This document shows, in pieces, positions 24,395-32,307 of a DNA stretch of 36,311 nt. The first letter of the stretch is position 1, and the number at the start of each line of letters is the position of its first letter. The notes below the pieces were generated by a model that did not search any database, had not been told where the DNA came from, and saw only the letters and a program-made list of their open reading frames with translations. The stretch is from an uncultured Bacilli bacterium (GTDB lineage Bacteria; Bacillota_I; Bacilli_A; RF39; UBA660), in assembly GCA_944332695.1 (NCBI GenBank), contig CALVKL010000003.1:1-36311 (forward strand), given 5' to 3'. A program made the position numbers and the translations under genes.

Positions 24395-26668
24395 ATGAAG
24401 ATTATGTTCAAGTTAACTTTAAAAGATCTATTAAAACATAAAAAAAGTTTTATTTTATGTTTAATAAGTGTTTTACTTTCATGCATTTTATTATTTTCGA
24501 TTGGTTTGGCTGTTTCGACAACAAGACAAAATCAAATTAATAATATCATTAATTTATATGGAGATCAACACGCTATATATTATACAACTACTAATAATAA
24601 AAATATATTAAATGACGAAAGAATTTCTAAATATTATTACATTTTTAAAATAAAAGATAATTTATATGGAATTAGCGATAATTTTGATATAGATCTTAAT
24701 TTAGAAGGGAAATTACCTACTAATAATAATGAAATAATTGTTAGTTTTAAGACCGCTAATCAATTAAATTTAAAAATAGGTTCGATTTATCAAGATAAAA
24801 AAATAGTGGGAATTTATCAAAATGATTATTTTAAAAAATTTAATTTAGAAAACATTTCTTTAACTAAAGATGCTGAAAATAATAATGATGCATTATATTT
24901 TGTTTATTTAAAAAAATATAAAAATATATATAACGAATTAAGAAGTATTGTTAATAATTTAGAAGATTACGATATATCTATTAATAATTCATTATTATAT
25001 TATTATGCTGGAGCTGACCCAATTGATAATTTTAGTTCTAATAGTAATGAAGTTTTTCTATTAATGACAATGTTTTTGTGTTTAATTTTAGCTTTTGTTG
25101 TTTTTTTCATCATCTATAATGCTTTTTCGATATCAGTTAACGAAAAGAAAAAAAGTTATGCAATGTATAAAAGTATTGGCGCTAGTCCTAAACAAATATT
25201 GTTTTCGGTGTTTTTAGATTCATTTATTATTTTATTAATTGCCATTCCTTTAGGCTTTATCTTAAGTACGGGATTTGTTTCATTAGTTTTATTAATCATC
25301 AATAATATTTTACAAGAATTAATAACCAATAATTATACATTAGAAATATATCCTTTATTTATTTTAGTTTCATTAATATTTATTTTAATTAGCACTTTTT
25401 TAGCTACTTTATCACCAGCACAAATGGCAAGTAGGATTAATATCATTGAAGAAGTAAGACAAACTAAAAAATTTAAGCATAGAAAAGAAAATAAACTAGT
25501 TAAAAAGATATTTGGAATTGAAGGATTGATTTCTGCTAATAGTGTAACTAGGGATCGAGCTAAATATCGTGTGACAACAATTTCGATTGTTGTAGGAATA
25601 GTTTTGTTTTTAACAGTAACTTGTCTTTTATCAATTGCTTTATTTAATAATTATGACTATGATAATTATGATTATGCTTATATCGGTTTATATGATAATA
25701 CAACAAACATAAAATCAGTTATTAATTACATTTCGAACTTAGATACCGTTACTGATTATGTTTATTTTAATAAAGATTATTTTAGATTTGAAACAGAAAC
25801 TAAAGTTAATAATTTAAAAGAAAATGTGCTTAATTTTTATTATTTAGATGAAATTAGTTATAACAAATTAAAAGAATATTATAAAATTAATAATGATGAT
25901 CCTATTATAATCAATACTTTAAAAAATAAAAAAAAGGTATTTGATTTAGATAAGGTTACCCTAACTTTAACACCTTATAGTAGTTATGAAGAACAAATAA
26001 AAACAACAATAAACGCTAATGTGGTTAGAACTTTAGGTCCTTTAGAAAAATATAATAATATTTTTGAATCAGAAATTTTTTTGACAATATTTAGTAAATA
26101 TAATGATGAAGATGAAAGTACAATTTATATCAAGTCTAATGATTATTTAAAACTAGATAAACAATTAAGATTAATAGTTTCCAATAACAAAGATACTTCT
26201 TATTTTAATTATCCAGCTATTAATTATGAAAATATTGTTAAAAGTAATTGTTATCGATTAGTTATATATATAGCTTTATTGTTTATAATTTTTATAACTT
26301 TTGCAAGTATTATTGGAACAATTAGTGCTAATATTAATTTAAGAAGAAGAGAATTCGCTATTTTAAAAAGTATTGGTTTATCTAATAAAAGTTTTAATAA
26401 AATGATCTTTTATGAAAGTTTAATGTTAAGCTTAAAATCGTTATTATTTGGCTTATTGATATTTATTTTAATAGTTGTTATATTTTTAAGAATTTCAATG
26501 ATTAGTGAAAACACTTTTAAAAGTTTACTTCAAATACCGTTTGATATATTTATCATTCCTTTAATAAGCTGTATTTTAGGAGTAATTATTATTAATTATT
26601 TATCCTTTTTGATAGCAACTTCTAAAATAAAAAAAGATAATATTATTGATGTCATTAAAACAAATTAA
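24395..26668 (+). CDS. ABC transporter permease, FtsX/MacB type
   Basis: A 757-aa permease with about eight membrane helices. There is one at the N-terminus (about 16-39), three around 220-345, one at about 392-417 and three in the last 130 residues (about 625-650, 677-700, 715-742). Two FtsX-type permease units are visible, each with the coupling segment typical of the family: KKKSYAMYKSIGASPKQILF and RRREFAILKSIGLSNKSFNKM. Large extracellular loops lie between (about 45-215 and 420-620). Relatives such as BceB or MacB work with an ATPase encoded next door; none is here, so the partner is elsewhere. ATG 24395 is favoured over GTG 24386, which overlaps the ribosome binding site. Substrate unknown. 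Confidence 0.87.
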   Translation: MKIMFKLTLKDLLKHKKSFILCLISVLLSCILLFSIGLAVSTTRQNQINNIINLYGDQHAIYYTTTNNKNILNDERISKYYYIFKIKDNLYGISDNFDIDLNLEGKLPTNNNEIIVSFKTANQLNLKIGSIYQDKKIVGIYQNDYFKKFNLENISLTKDAENNNDALYFVYLKKYKNIYNELRSIVNNLEDYDISINNSLLYYYAGADPIDNFSSNSNEVFLLMTMFLCLILAFVVFFIIYNAFSISVNEKKKSYAMYKSIGASPKQILFSVFLDSFIILLIAIPLGFILSTGFVSLVLLIINNILQELITNNYTLEIYPLFILVSLIFILISTFLATLSPAQMASRINIIEEVRQTKKFKHRKENKLVKKIFGIEGLISANSVTRDRAKYRVTTISIVVGIVLFLTVTCLLSIALFNNYDYDNYDYAYIGLYDNTTNIKSVINYISNLDTVTDYVYFNKDYFRFETETKVNNLKENVLNFYYLDEISYNKLKEYYKINNDDPIIINTLKNKKKVFDLDKVTLTLTPYSSYEEQIKTTINANVVRTLGPLEKYNNIFESEIFLTIFSKYNDEDESTIYIKSNDYLKLDKQLRLIVSNNKDTSYFNYPAINYENIVKSNCYRLVIYIALLFIIFITFASIIGTISANINLRRREFAILKSIGLSNKSFNKMIFYESLMLSLKSLLFGLLIFILIVVIFLRISMISENTFKSLLQIPFDIFIIPLISCILGVIIINYLSFLIATSKIKKDNIIDVIKTN

Positions 26669-26694
26669 AAAAGAGCTTAAAAACTCTTTTTTAA
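26665..26694. terminator. Bidirectional terminator between the permease and mraZ
   Basis: TTAAAAAAGAG (26665-26675) pairs with CTCTTTTTTAA (26684-26694) around an eight-base loop. There is a T6 run at the 3' side on either strand. It covers the stop codons of both convergent genes. Confidence 0.8.
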
Positions 26695-27072
26695 TGTATT
26701 AATATGTTGTTCATAAGTTTCTTCTGAAGAAAAAACTTGTAAGCTATCATAATTACCATGAACAAAAACTTTTCTATCAATAGCAAATTGTTTATGCGGA
26801 TTAAAGCTAATTCTTCTTTGACTATCAACTTTAACTAAATCGACAATTGAGCTTGTTAACAATTCAATTCCTTTTTTATCGCCTTTATTTTTTAATTGTT
26901 TAATTTCTTCTTCAATTTTAAAAAGATTAACAATAATGTAAAAATTTCCCTCACCCTTTTGAATGATTAACTGGTCATTTTTCTCAGCATTACAAAAAGC
27001 CGGAATAATAATTCTACCCTTGTCATCGATTTTAATCGTGCTATTTCCGAAAATAGGCATTTTTCCAAACAT
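26677..27072 (-). CDS. mraZ: MraZ-like transcriptional regulator
   Basis: MraZ is a DNA-binding protein built from two AbrB-like repeats; it controls the division and cell-wall (dcw) cluster. The 131-aa protein is a little shorter than usual and divergent. It has the first repeat signature IKIDDKGRIIIPA (residues 13-25) and the second VKVDSQRRISFNP, followed by a VFVHGNYDSLQVF strand and a helix with the family spacing. The second repeat's conserved DKQGR has become DSQRR. Normally mraZ is the first gene of dcw in the same direction, with mraW (rsmH) next. Here it is on the opposite strand, facing away from murG, alone with its own promoter. AAGGAGGAATAAT precedes the ATG. Confidence 0.8.
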   Translation of the reverse strand: MFGKMPIFGNSTIKIDDKGRIIIPAFCNAEKNDQLIIQKGEGNFYIIVNLFKIEEEIKQLKNKGDKKGIELLTSSIVDLVKVDSQRRISFNPHKQFAIDRKVFVHGNYDSLQVFSSEETYEQHINTLKKSF

Positions 27073-27097
27073 ATTATTCCTCCTTGAATAGCCATAT

Positions 27098-27125
27098 ATT
27101 ATACTTGTTTTTTAATATTTGTCAA
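27098..27125 (-). promoter_or_regulatory. Promoter of mraZ
   Basis: Read on the minus strand: TTGACA (27120-27125), a 16-base spacer and TATAAT (27098-27103), about 26 bases before the start codon. No obvious direct repeats of the kind bound by MraZ were found between it and the gene. Confidence 0.78.
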
Positions 27126-27145
27126 ATTATTATTACATTTAATTA

Positions 27146-27174
27146 TTTAAAAATTCATATAATTATGGTATAAT
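27146..27174 (+). promoter_or_regulatory. Promoter of murG and the division operon
   Basis: An extended -10, TGGTATAAT at 27166-27174, with a poor -35 (TTTAAA at 27146-27151, 17-base spacing). The predicted start near 27181 is about 14 bases from ATG 27195. The same TGGTATAAT occurs before ftsK. Confidence 0.6.
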
Positions 27175-27194
27175 CGATAGTAAGGATGTGGATT

Positions 27195-28274
27195 ATGAAA
27201 GTTATAATAAGTGCTGGAGGAACTGGAGGTCATATTTACCCAGCGTTAGCCATTATAAATAAAATTAAAAAGCAAGAGCCTGATAGTGAATTTTTATATA
27301 TTGGAACTCATGATCGAATGGAAAAAGATATTGTACCAAAATATAATATTCCTTTTAAGCAAATTGAAATATATGGATTTAATCGTAAAAAAATATTTAA
27401 AAATTTTAAAACTTTAAATTCATTAATTAAAGCTAATAAAGAGGTAAAAAAAATAATAAAAGAATTTAACCCTGATATTGTTATTGGCGTTGGTGGATAC
27501 GTTACGGTGCCAGTTATTAAGCAAGCTAAAAAACTTGGTTATAAAACATTTATTCATGAACAAAACTCTGTTCCCGGTAAAGCTAATACTTATTTAAGTA
27601 ACTATGCTGATATGATTGGAATTTCATTTCCTTCAAGTAAACAGTATTTTCCTAAAAATAAAGTTGTTTTGACGGGTAATCCTTGTAGTGAGGACGCCAT
27701 AAATACTATACCTTGTGAAAAAAAAGAATTTAATTTAAGTGACAAACCATTAGTTTTATTTGTTATGGGTTCGTTAGGAGCTAGTAAAGTTAATGATTTT
27801 TTAATTAAAACAATGTCTTTATTTAATAATAAAGAATATGAAATATTATATGTTACTGGTAGGAATGATTATGATAAAATTAAACAGCTTAACTTTCCTA
27901 AAAATGTCAAAGTGGTACCTTATGTTGATAAGATGACTCGAATTATGAAAAAAACAGATATTATGGTAACAAGAGCAGGAGCGAGCACTTTAAGCGAAAT
28001 AATTGCTTTGAAAATTCCTAGTATTATTATTCCTAGTCCTTATGTAACAAATAACCACCAATATAAAAATGCTTTAGATTTAGTTAAAGCAGAAGCTGCT
28101 TTAATGATTGAAGAAAAAGATTTAAAAGGAGATATTATTGTTAGAACTCTTGACAAACTACTTAAAGATAAAAAAATATTAGAAACAATGAAACAAAATT
28201 TAGCTAAATTGCAAGTTAGTGATAGTGCAACCATAATTTATGACAATATAAAAAAATTAATAGATAGGAAGTAA
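27195..28274 (+). CDS. murG: MurG, lipid II-forming N-acetylglucosaminyltransferase
   Basis: MurG adds GlcNAc to lipid I on the inner face of the membrane, making lipid II for peptidoglycan. The 359-aa protein has the N-terminal glycine loop SAGGTGGHIYPA, the IGVGGYVTVP and HEQNSVPGKAN blocks of the acceptor domain, and in the C-terminal UDP-GlcNAc domain VMGSLGASKVND, RAGASTLSE and PSPYVTNNHQYKNA. AAGGA (27182-27186) sits eight bases before ATG 27195, so I prefer it to ATG 27186. It opens the murG-murB-divIB-ftsA-ftsZ operon, a reduced dcw cluster without the mraY and other mur genes. It confirms the organism makes a cell wall. Confidence 0.96.
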   Translation: MKVIISAGGTGGHIYPALAIINKIKKQEPDSEFLYIGTHDRMEKDIVPKYNIPFKQIEIYGFNRKKIFKNFKTLNSLIKANKEVKKIIKEFNPDIVIGVGGYVTVPVIKQAKKLGYKTFIHEQNSVPGKANTYLSNYADMIGISFPSSKQYFPKNKVVLTGNPCSEDAINTIPCEKKEFNLSDKPLVLFVMGSLGASKVNDFLIKTMSLFNNKEYEILYVTGRNDYDKIKQLNFPKNVKVVPYVDKMTRIMKKTDIMVTRAGASTLSEIIALKIPSIIIPSPYVTNNHQYKNALDLVKAEAALMIEEKDLKGDIIVRTLDKLLKDKKILETMKQNLAKLQVSDSATIIYDNIKKLIDRK

Positions 28275-28277
28275 GAA

Positions 28278-29168
28278 ATGATTGAAAATTTAAAGAAACT
28301 AAAAGTAGGAAAAGTTATTGATAACCCTAAAATGAGTAATTATACTACGTATAAAGTAGGTGGTAATGCCATAGCTATAGTATATCCCACTAGTGTTAAT
28401 AATTTAGTGAAACTATTAAAATATTTAAATACTAACCATATTAAATATAAAATTTTAGGTAATGGTTCAAATTTAATTTTTAAAGATGATTTATATAATG
28501 GCGTATTAATTAAATTAGATAAATTTGATAAATTAGAGATAAATGACACTATTATTACTGTTGGTGCTGGTTATAATTTAATTAAATTAAGTTTAAAAAC
28601 AGCTCGGTTAGGATTATCTGGATTAGAATTTGCATCTGGTATTCCAGGAACTGTTGGGGGAGCTATATATATGAATGCGGGAGCTTATAAATCTGATATG
28701 GGCTATGTTGTCAGCGAGATTAAGGTTTTAACGCCAAATTATCATGTTAAAACTTTATATAATAAAGATTTAGATTTTCATTACCGTTCTAGTTTTTTAC
28801 AAAAAAATCCTAACTATATTTGTTTAGAAGCAAAGATAGTTTTAAAACATAGTAATTCTAAAGAGATTATGGAAATAATTGCTGATCGAAAACAAAGGAG
28901 ATTACTAACACAACCTTTGGAATATCCATCAGCTGGGAGTGTTTTTAGAAATCCTGCTAATGATTTCGCTGGAAGATTAATCGAAGAATTAGGATATAAA
29001 GGGAAAAATATCGGCGGTGCTTATGTCAGTGAAAAGCACGCTAATTTTATTATTAATAAAGGAAATGCAAGTGCTAGTGATGTTAGAAATTTAATCAATG
29101 AAATAAAAGAAAAAGTTAAAGAAAAATATGATATCGATTTGATAGTTGAACAAGAATTTGTAGATTAG
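28278..29168 (+). CDS. murB: UDP-N-acetylenolpyruvoylglucosamine reductase MurB
   Basis: FAD enzyme that reduces the enolpyruvyl group to form UDP-MurNAc. The 296-aa protein has the FAD-binding domain with NYTTYKVGG, LGNGSNLIF and the GLEFASGIPGTVGGAIYMNAGAY block. It then has HYRSSFLQKN and the catalytic serine in PSAGSVFRNP, and the C-terminal glutamate in LIVEQEFV. Length and motifs fit the shorter type II MurB of Firmicutes. AGATAGGAAGT precedes the ATG, three bases after the murG stop; divIB begins nine bases later. MurB next to murG and divIB is a common Firmicutes arrangement. Confidence 0.96.
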   Translation: MIENLKKLKVGKVIDNPKMSNYTTYKVGGNAIAIVYPTSVNNLVKLLKYLNTNHIKYKILGNGSNLIFKDDLYNGVLIKLDKFDKLEINDTIITVGAGYNLIKLSLKTARLGLSGLEFASGIPGTVGGAIYMNAGAYKSDMGYVVSEIKVLTPNYHVKTLYNKDLDFHYRSSFLQKNPNYICLEAKIVLKHSNSKEIMEIIADRKQRRLLTQPLEYPSAGSVFRNPANDFAGRLIEELGYKGKNIGGAYVSEKHANFIINKGNASASDVRNLINEIKEKVKEKYDIDLIVEQEFVD

Positions 29169-29177
29169 GGGAATTTT

Positions 29178-29849
29178 ATGAAAAGTAAAAAGGTAAAAAA
29201 AAGAATAAGATACGATCGTGTTTTATTATTTATAATTATTGTCATAATTATCATAGTACTATCAACTTTTTTGCTTAATTTAAAAATTACTAATATAATA
29301 ATTAAAAATAATAATTATTTAAAGGATCAAGAAATTATTGAACTAGCTGGTATTAGTGATTATCCTAGTAGTTTAGCTAATTCTAATCAAAAAATAAAGC
29401 AAAGATTGCTAACAAATATTTTTATTAAAAATGTCAAAGTTTCTAAGAAACATTTAACAAAAGTTTATATTGAAGTAGAAGAAAATAGGCCTTTGTTTTA
29501 TTATAATAATAGTAATAAAACGGTTCTTTTGGATGGGACAAGCGTTGATTTAAAATGTACTGTTCCAACAGTTTTAAACTATATAACTGATACATATTAT
29601 GAAGAATTTATTAATGAAATGGGAAAATTAGATTCATCTATTTTAAATAAAATTTCTGAAATTAAATTTGACCCTAATGAAGTTGATGATAATCGTTTTT
29701 TATTAACCATGAGTGATGGAAATTATGTATATATAAATATTAATACTTTTTATAAATTAAACAAATATATTACGATTAAGCAAAATTTACCTGATAAAAA
29801 CGGCATTCTTTATTTGGATTATGGTAATAATTTTGAAATAATTGAATAA
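29178..29849 (+). CDS. divIB: Cell-division protein DivIB/FtsQ
   Basis: A bitopic divisome protein that links FtsL/FtsB-type partners and septal wall synthases. The 223-aa protein has a basic cytoplasmic tail (KSKKVKKRIRYDR), one membrane helix (about residues 15-36), a POTRA domain (about 40-110, with ITNIIIKNNNYLKDQEIIELAG and VKVSKKHLTKVYIEVEENRPL) and a beta domain to about 220. There is almost no long C-terminal tail. GGGGAATTTT precedes the ATG. The position between murB and ftsA is canonical, which supports the call even though sequence conservation in this family is low. Confidence 0.9.
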   Translation: MKSKKVKKRIRYDRVLLFIIIVIIIIVLSTFLLNLKITNIIIKNNNYLKDQEIIELAGISDYPSSLANSNQKIKQRLLTNIFIKNVKVSKKHLTKVYIEVEENRPLFYYNNSNKTVLLDGTSVDLKCTVPTVLNYITDTYYEEFINEMGKLDSSILNKISEIKFDPNEVDDNRFLLTMSDGNYVYININTFYKLNKYITIKQNLPDKNGILYLDYGNNFEIIE

Positions 29850-29877
29850 TTTACTTTTCTTTTTCAAAAAAATATTA

Positions 29878-29883
29878 TATAAT
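29878..29883 (+). promoter_or_regulatory. Possible -10 element before ftsA
   Basis: A perfect TATAAT in the 59-base gap between divIB and ftsA, the longest gap in this operon. No good -35 is seen; the predicted start near 29890 would suit a short leader. Weak evidence. Confidence 0.35.
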
Positions 29884-29908
29884 AATAATTGGATAGTAGG
29901 TGAAAGAG

Positions 29909-31141
29909 TTGCGACATATATATACTTGTATTGATATTGGTTCTAGTAGCATTAAAGTCGTCGTTTGTGAATTATATCGTGGAAGATATAATCTTTTAGC
30001 GACTTCTACTGTCAAAGCGAAAGGTATAAAAAAAGGCTTGATTAATGATATTTTAGAAGCTAAAAATTGTATAAAAAAAGCTTTTAATGAAGTAGAAACT
30101 ATGCTAGGATTTAAAATAAAGAAAGTGATCGCAATAATTCCTAGTTATTTTGCCGAATTTAATATTATAAAGGGTGAAATTCCTATAACAAACGAAGAAA
30201 AGATTGTCACTGGCGATGATGTGGTTAAGGTTTTACAAGTCGCAATGAAAGAACATATTGATGTTACTAAAGAAATGGTAACTATTGTTCCAGTTGATTT
30301 TATTTTAGATAATGAAGTGGTTAAAGAACCACTTAATAAAAAATGCAATATTTTAAAATCAAGATCTGTTTTAGTGACGACACCCAAAAAAAATATTTAT
30401 TCCGTAGTTAATTTATTAAATAGTCTTGGCGTTGAAGTCGTGGATATTTCTTTAGGATGCATTGGTGATATTAATACTTTTAGAGATGAAAAAGTGGATA
30501 ATTGTATTAGTGCCGTTATTAATGTAGGAGCAGAAAAAACAGAAGTATCTTTATATAATAAAGGAATTGTCGTAAGACACGGTATCGTTAACATGGGAAG
30601 TCGTAATGTCGATAACGATATTGCTTATATGTATAATTTAGATTCAGAAACAGCTTGTAATTTAAAGGAATGTTTTGCTCAAGCGACAAGAACTAGTACT
30701 TCTTTAAATGAAATCAAGGAAATTAAAAATAAAGATGATGTAACTATTAAAATTAATCAATATGAATTAAGTGAGATAGTTATTTCTAGAATTGATGAGA
30801 TACTAACTTTAGCTGCTCAAGAGTTAAATAAATTAACATCATATAAACCAGAAATTATTTATATTACAGGGGGAATTACAAATATGACTAATTTTAGTCA
30901 AATTTGTAGAGAAAAGCTTGGAAATTGTGCTATAATAGGTAGTGTAAACTTAATTGGTTTGAGAAACAATAAATTTTCTTCAGCAATTGGTAATATAATA
31001 TATTTTATAAATAAGCTTAAATTAAAAGGAAAAGATTATTCAATGATAAGCGAAGAAGAAATGGCCATCTTATCAACACCTAGAAAGAATACAAATGATT
31101 CAATGTTAGGTAAAGTATTTGGATATTTCTTTGGCGAATAA
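29909..31141 (+). CDS. ftsA: Cell-division protein FtsA
   Basis: Actin-like protein that tethers FtsZ to the membrane and recruits the divisome. About 410 aa, with the phosphate-1 loop CIDIGSSSIKVVVCE, the SHS2-type 1C domain (about residues 85-165), INVGAEKTEVSLYNKG (phosphate 2) and the adenosine motif YITGGITNMTNF. It ends DSMLGKVFGYFFGE, the amphipathic membrane-targeting helix. I prefer TTG 29909, because AGGTGA (29898-29903) lies five bases before it as in other genes here; the in-frame GTG 29900 falls inside that site and would add three residues. ftsZ follows after 12 bases. Confidence 0.94.
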   Translation: MRHIYTCIDIGSSSIKVVVCELYRGRYNLLATSTVKAKGIKKGLINDILEAKNCIKKAFNEVETMLGFKIKKVIAIIPSYFAEFNIIKGEIPITNEEKIVTGDDVVKVLQVAMKEHIDVTKEMVTIVPVDFILDNEVVKEPLNKKCNILKSRSVLVTTPKKNIYSVVNLLNSLGVEVVDISLGCIGDINTFRDEKVDNCISAVINVGAEKTEVSLYNKGIVVRHGIVNMGSRNVDNDIAYMYNLDSETACNLKECFAQATRTSTSLNEIKEIKNKDDVTIKINQYELSEIVISRIDEILTLAAQELNKLTSYKPEIIYITGGITNMTNFSQICREKLGNCAIIGSVNLIGLRNNKFSSAIGNIIYFINKLKLKGKDYSMISEEEMAILSTPRKNTNDSMLGKVFGYFFGE

Positions 31142-31153
31142 GGGAGGATATAC

Positions 31154-32200
31154 ATGTTTGGATTAGAAATGGATCAATTAGCTAATATAAAAGTAATCGG
31201 AGTTGGCGGTGGTGGCAATAATGCTGTCAATCGAATGATAGAATCGGGTGTTCAAGGAGTTGAATTTATCGTTGCTAATACAGATTTACAGGTATTAAAA
31301 AACTCCAAAGCATCTAAAAAATTACAAATAGGTACTAGTTTAACCAACGGATTAGGAGCAGGTGCTAACCCACAAATTGGTAAAGAAGCGGCTTTGGAAA
31401 GTAAAAATGAAATTGAGGAAGCTTTAAAGGGTGCCGATATGGTTTTTGTAACTTGTGGTATGGGTGGTGGAACTGGTACCGGAGCAGCGCCAGTTATCGC
31501 TGATATTGCTCAAAGCTTAGGTGCTTTAACTGTTGGAATTGTAACTAAACCATTTAGTTTTGAGGGAAGAAAAAGAATGCAACAAGCTCTTGCTGGATTA
31601 GAAGAGTTAAAAAAACATGTTGACACTTTGATCGTTATACCAAATGATCGTTTAAGAGAAATCGTTGATAAATCAACTCCATTAGTTGATTCATTTAAAG
31701 AGGTTGATAATGTCTTAAGACGAGGTGTTCAATCAATTAGTGATTTAATAGCTGTAGCGGGACTTATCAATCTGGATTTTGCTGATGTTAAAGCCGTTAT
31801 GGAAAAACGAGGTAATGCTTTAATCGGAATTGGTATGGGTGTTGGTGAAGATAGAGCTAAAGAAGCGGCTTTACAAGCTGTATCAAGTCCTTTGTTGGAA
31901 ACTGGTATTAGTGGTGCTACTGATGCTATTATCAATGTTACAGGTGGAGCTAATTTGACTTTATTTGAAGTAGAGGAAGCTGCGGATGTAATTAGACAAA
32001 GTGCCAATACTGATATTAATACAATATTTGGAGCAGTCATTAACGAAAATTTAAATGATGAATTAATTGTTACTGTTATCGCAACTGGTTTTGAAGATGA
32101 AAAACCAGCAACCCATGCATATGCTAATACAACATATACTCCTTCTAGTGATGATGATAGTGATGATGTGCCATCGTTTTTAAGAAATAGAGGATTTTAA
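31154..32200 (+). CDS. ftsZ: Cell-division protein FtsZ
   Basis: Tubulin-like GTPase that forms the Z ring. The 348-aa protein has the nucleotide site [13 protein letters not shown] (about residues 16-28), the tubulin signature [10 protein letters not shown] (about 103-112), and the T7 loop [12 protein letters not shown] short acidic linker (about 325-338, Asp-rich) leads to the C-terminal tail [12 protein letters not shown], the peptide that binds FtsA, ZapA-type and SepF partners. The linker is much shorter than in B. subtilis. AGGGAGGATATAC precedes the ATG. It is the last gene of the cluster and is followed by a long terminator hairpin. Confidence 0.98.
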   Translation: MFGLEMDQLANIKVIGVGGGGNNAVNRMIESGVQGVEFIVANTDLQVLKNSKASKKLQIGTSLTNGLGAGANPQIGKEAALESKNEIEEALKGADMVFVTCGMGGGTGTGAAPVIADIAQSLGALTVGIVTKPFSFEGRKRMQQALAGLEELKKHVDTLIVIPNDRLREIVDKSTPLVDSFKEVDNVLRRGVQSISDLIAVAGLINLDFADVKAVMEKRGNALIGIGMGVGEDRAKEAALQAVSSPLLETGISGATDAIINVTGGANLTLFEVEEAADVIRQSANTDINTIFGAVINENLNDELIVTVIATGFEDEKPATHAYANTTYTPSSDDDSDDVPSFLRNRGF

Positions 32201-32211
32201 GCAAAAAAAGT

Positions 32212-32272
32212 AAGTCACCTAATCAAATTTTTATGATGACGTATCATAGTTTTGATTAAGTGACTTGTTTTT
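32212..32272 (+). terminator. Long rho-independent terminator after ftsZ
   Basis: AAGTCAC (32212-32218) pairs with GTGACTT (32260-32266), and TAATCAAA (32220-32227) with TTTGATTA (32251-32258). An inner stem TATGAT/ATCATA (32232-32237 with 32243-32248) caps it. GTTTTT follows. About 21 pairs, unusually long for a terminator. Confidence 0.8.
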
Positions 32273-32288
32273 CGATATATGGTATAAT
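32260..32288 (+). promoter_or_regulatory. Promoter of ftsK overlapping the ftsZ terminator
   Basis: Extended -10 TGGTATAAT at 32280-32288. GTGACT at 32260-32265, 17 bases upstream of the -10 hexamer, serves as a -35 candidate and is at the same time the outer 3' arm of the ftsZ terminator. Predicted start near 32295, 13 bases before ATG 32308. Confidence 0.55.
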
Positions 32289-32307
32289 TTAATAGAAGGT
32301 GATAAAA

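Noticed and set aside
31729-32040. A 103-codon minus-strand frame
   Set aside because: Antisense of ftsZ; Ala/Ile/Pro-rich composition reflects the complementary codons.
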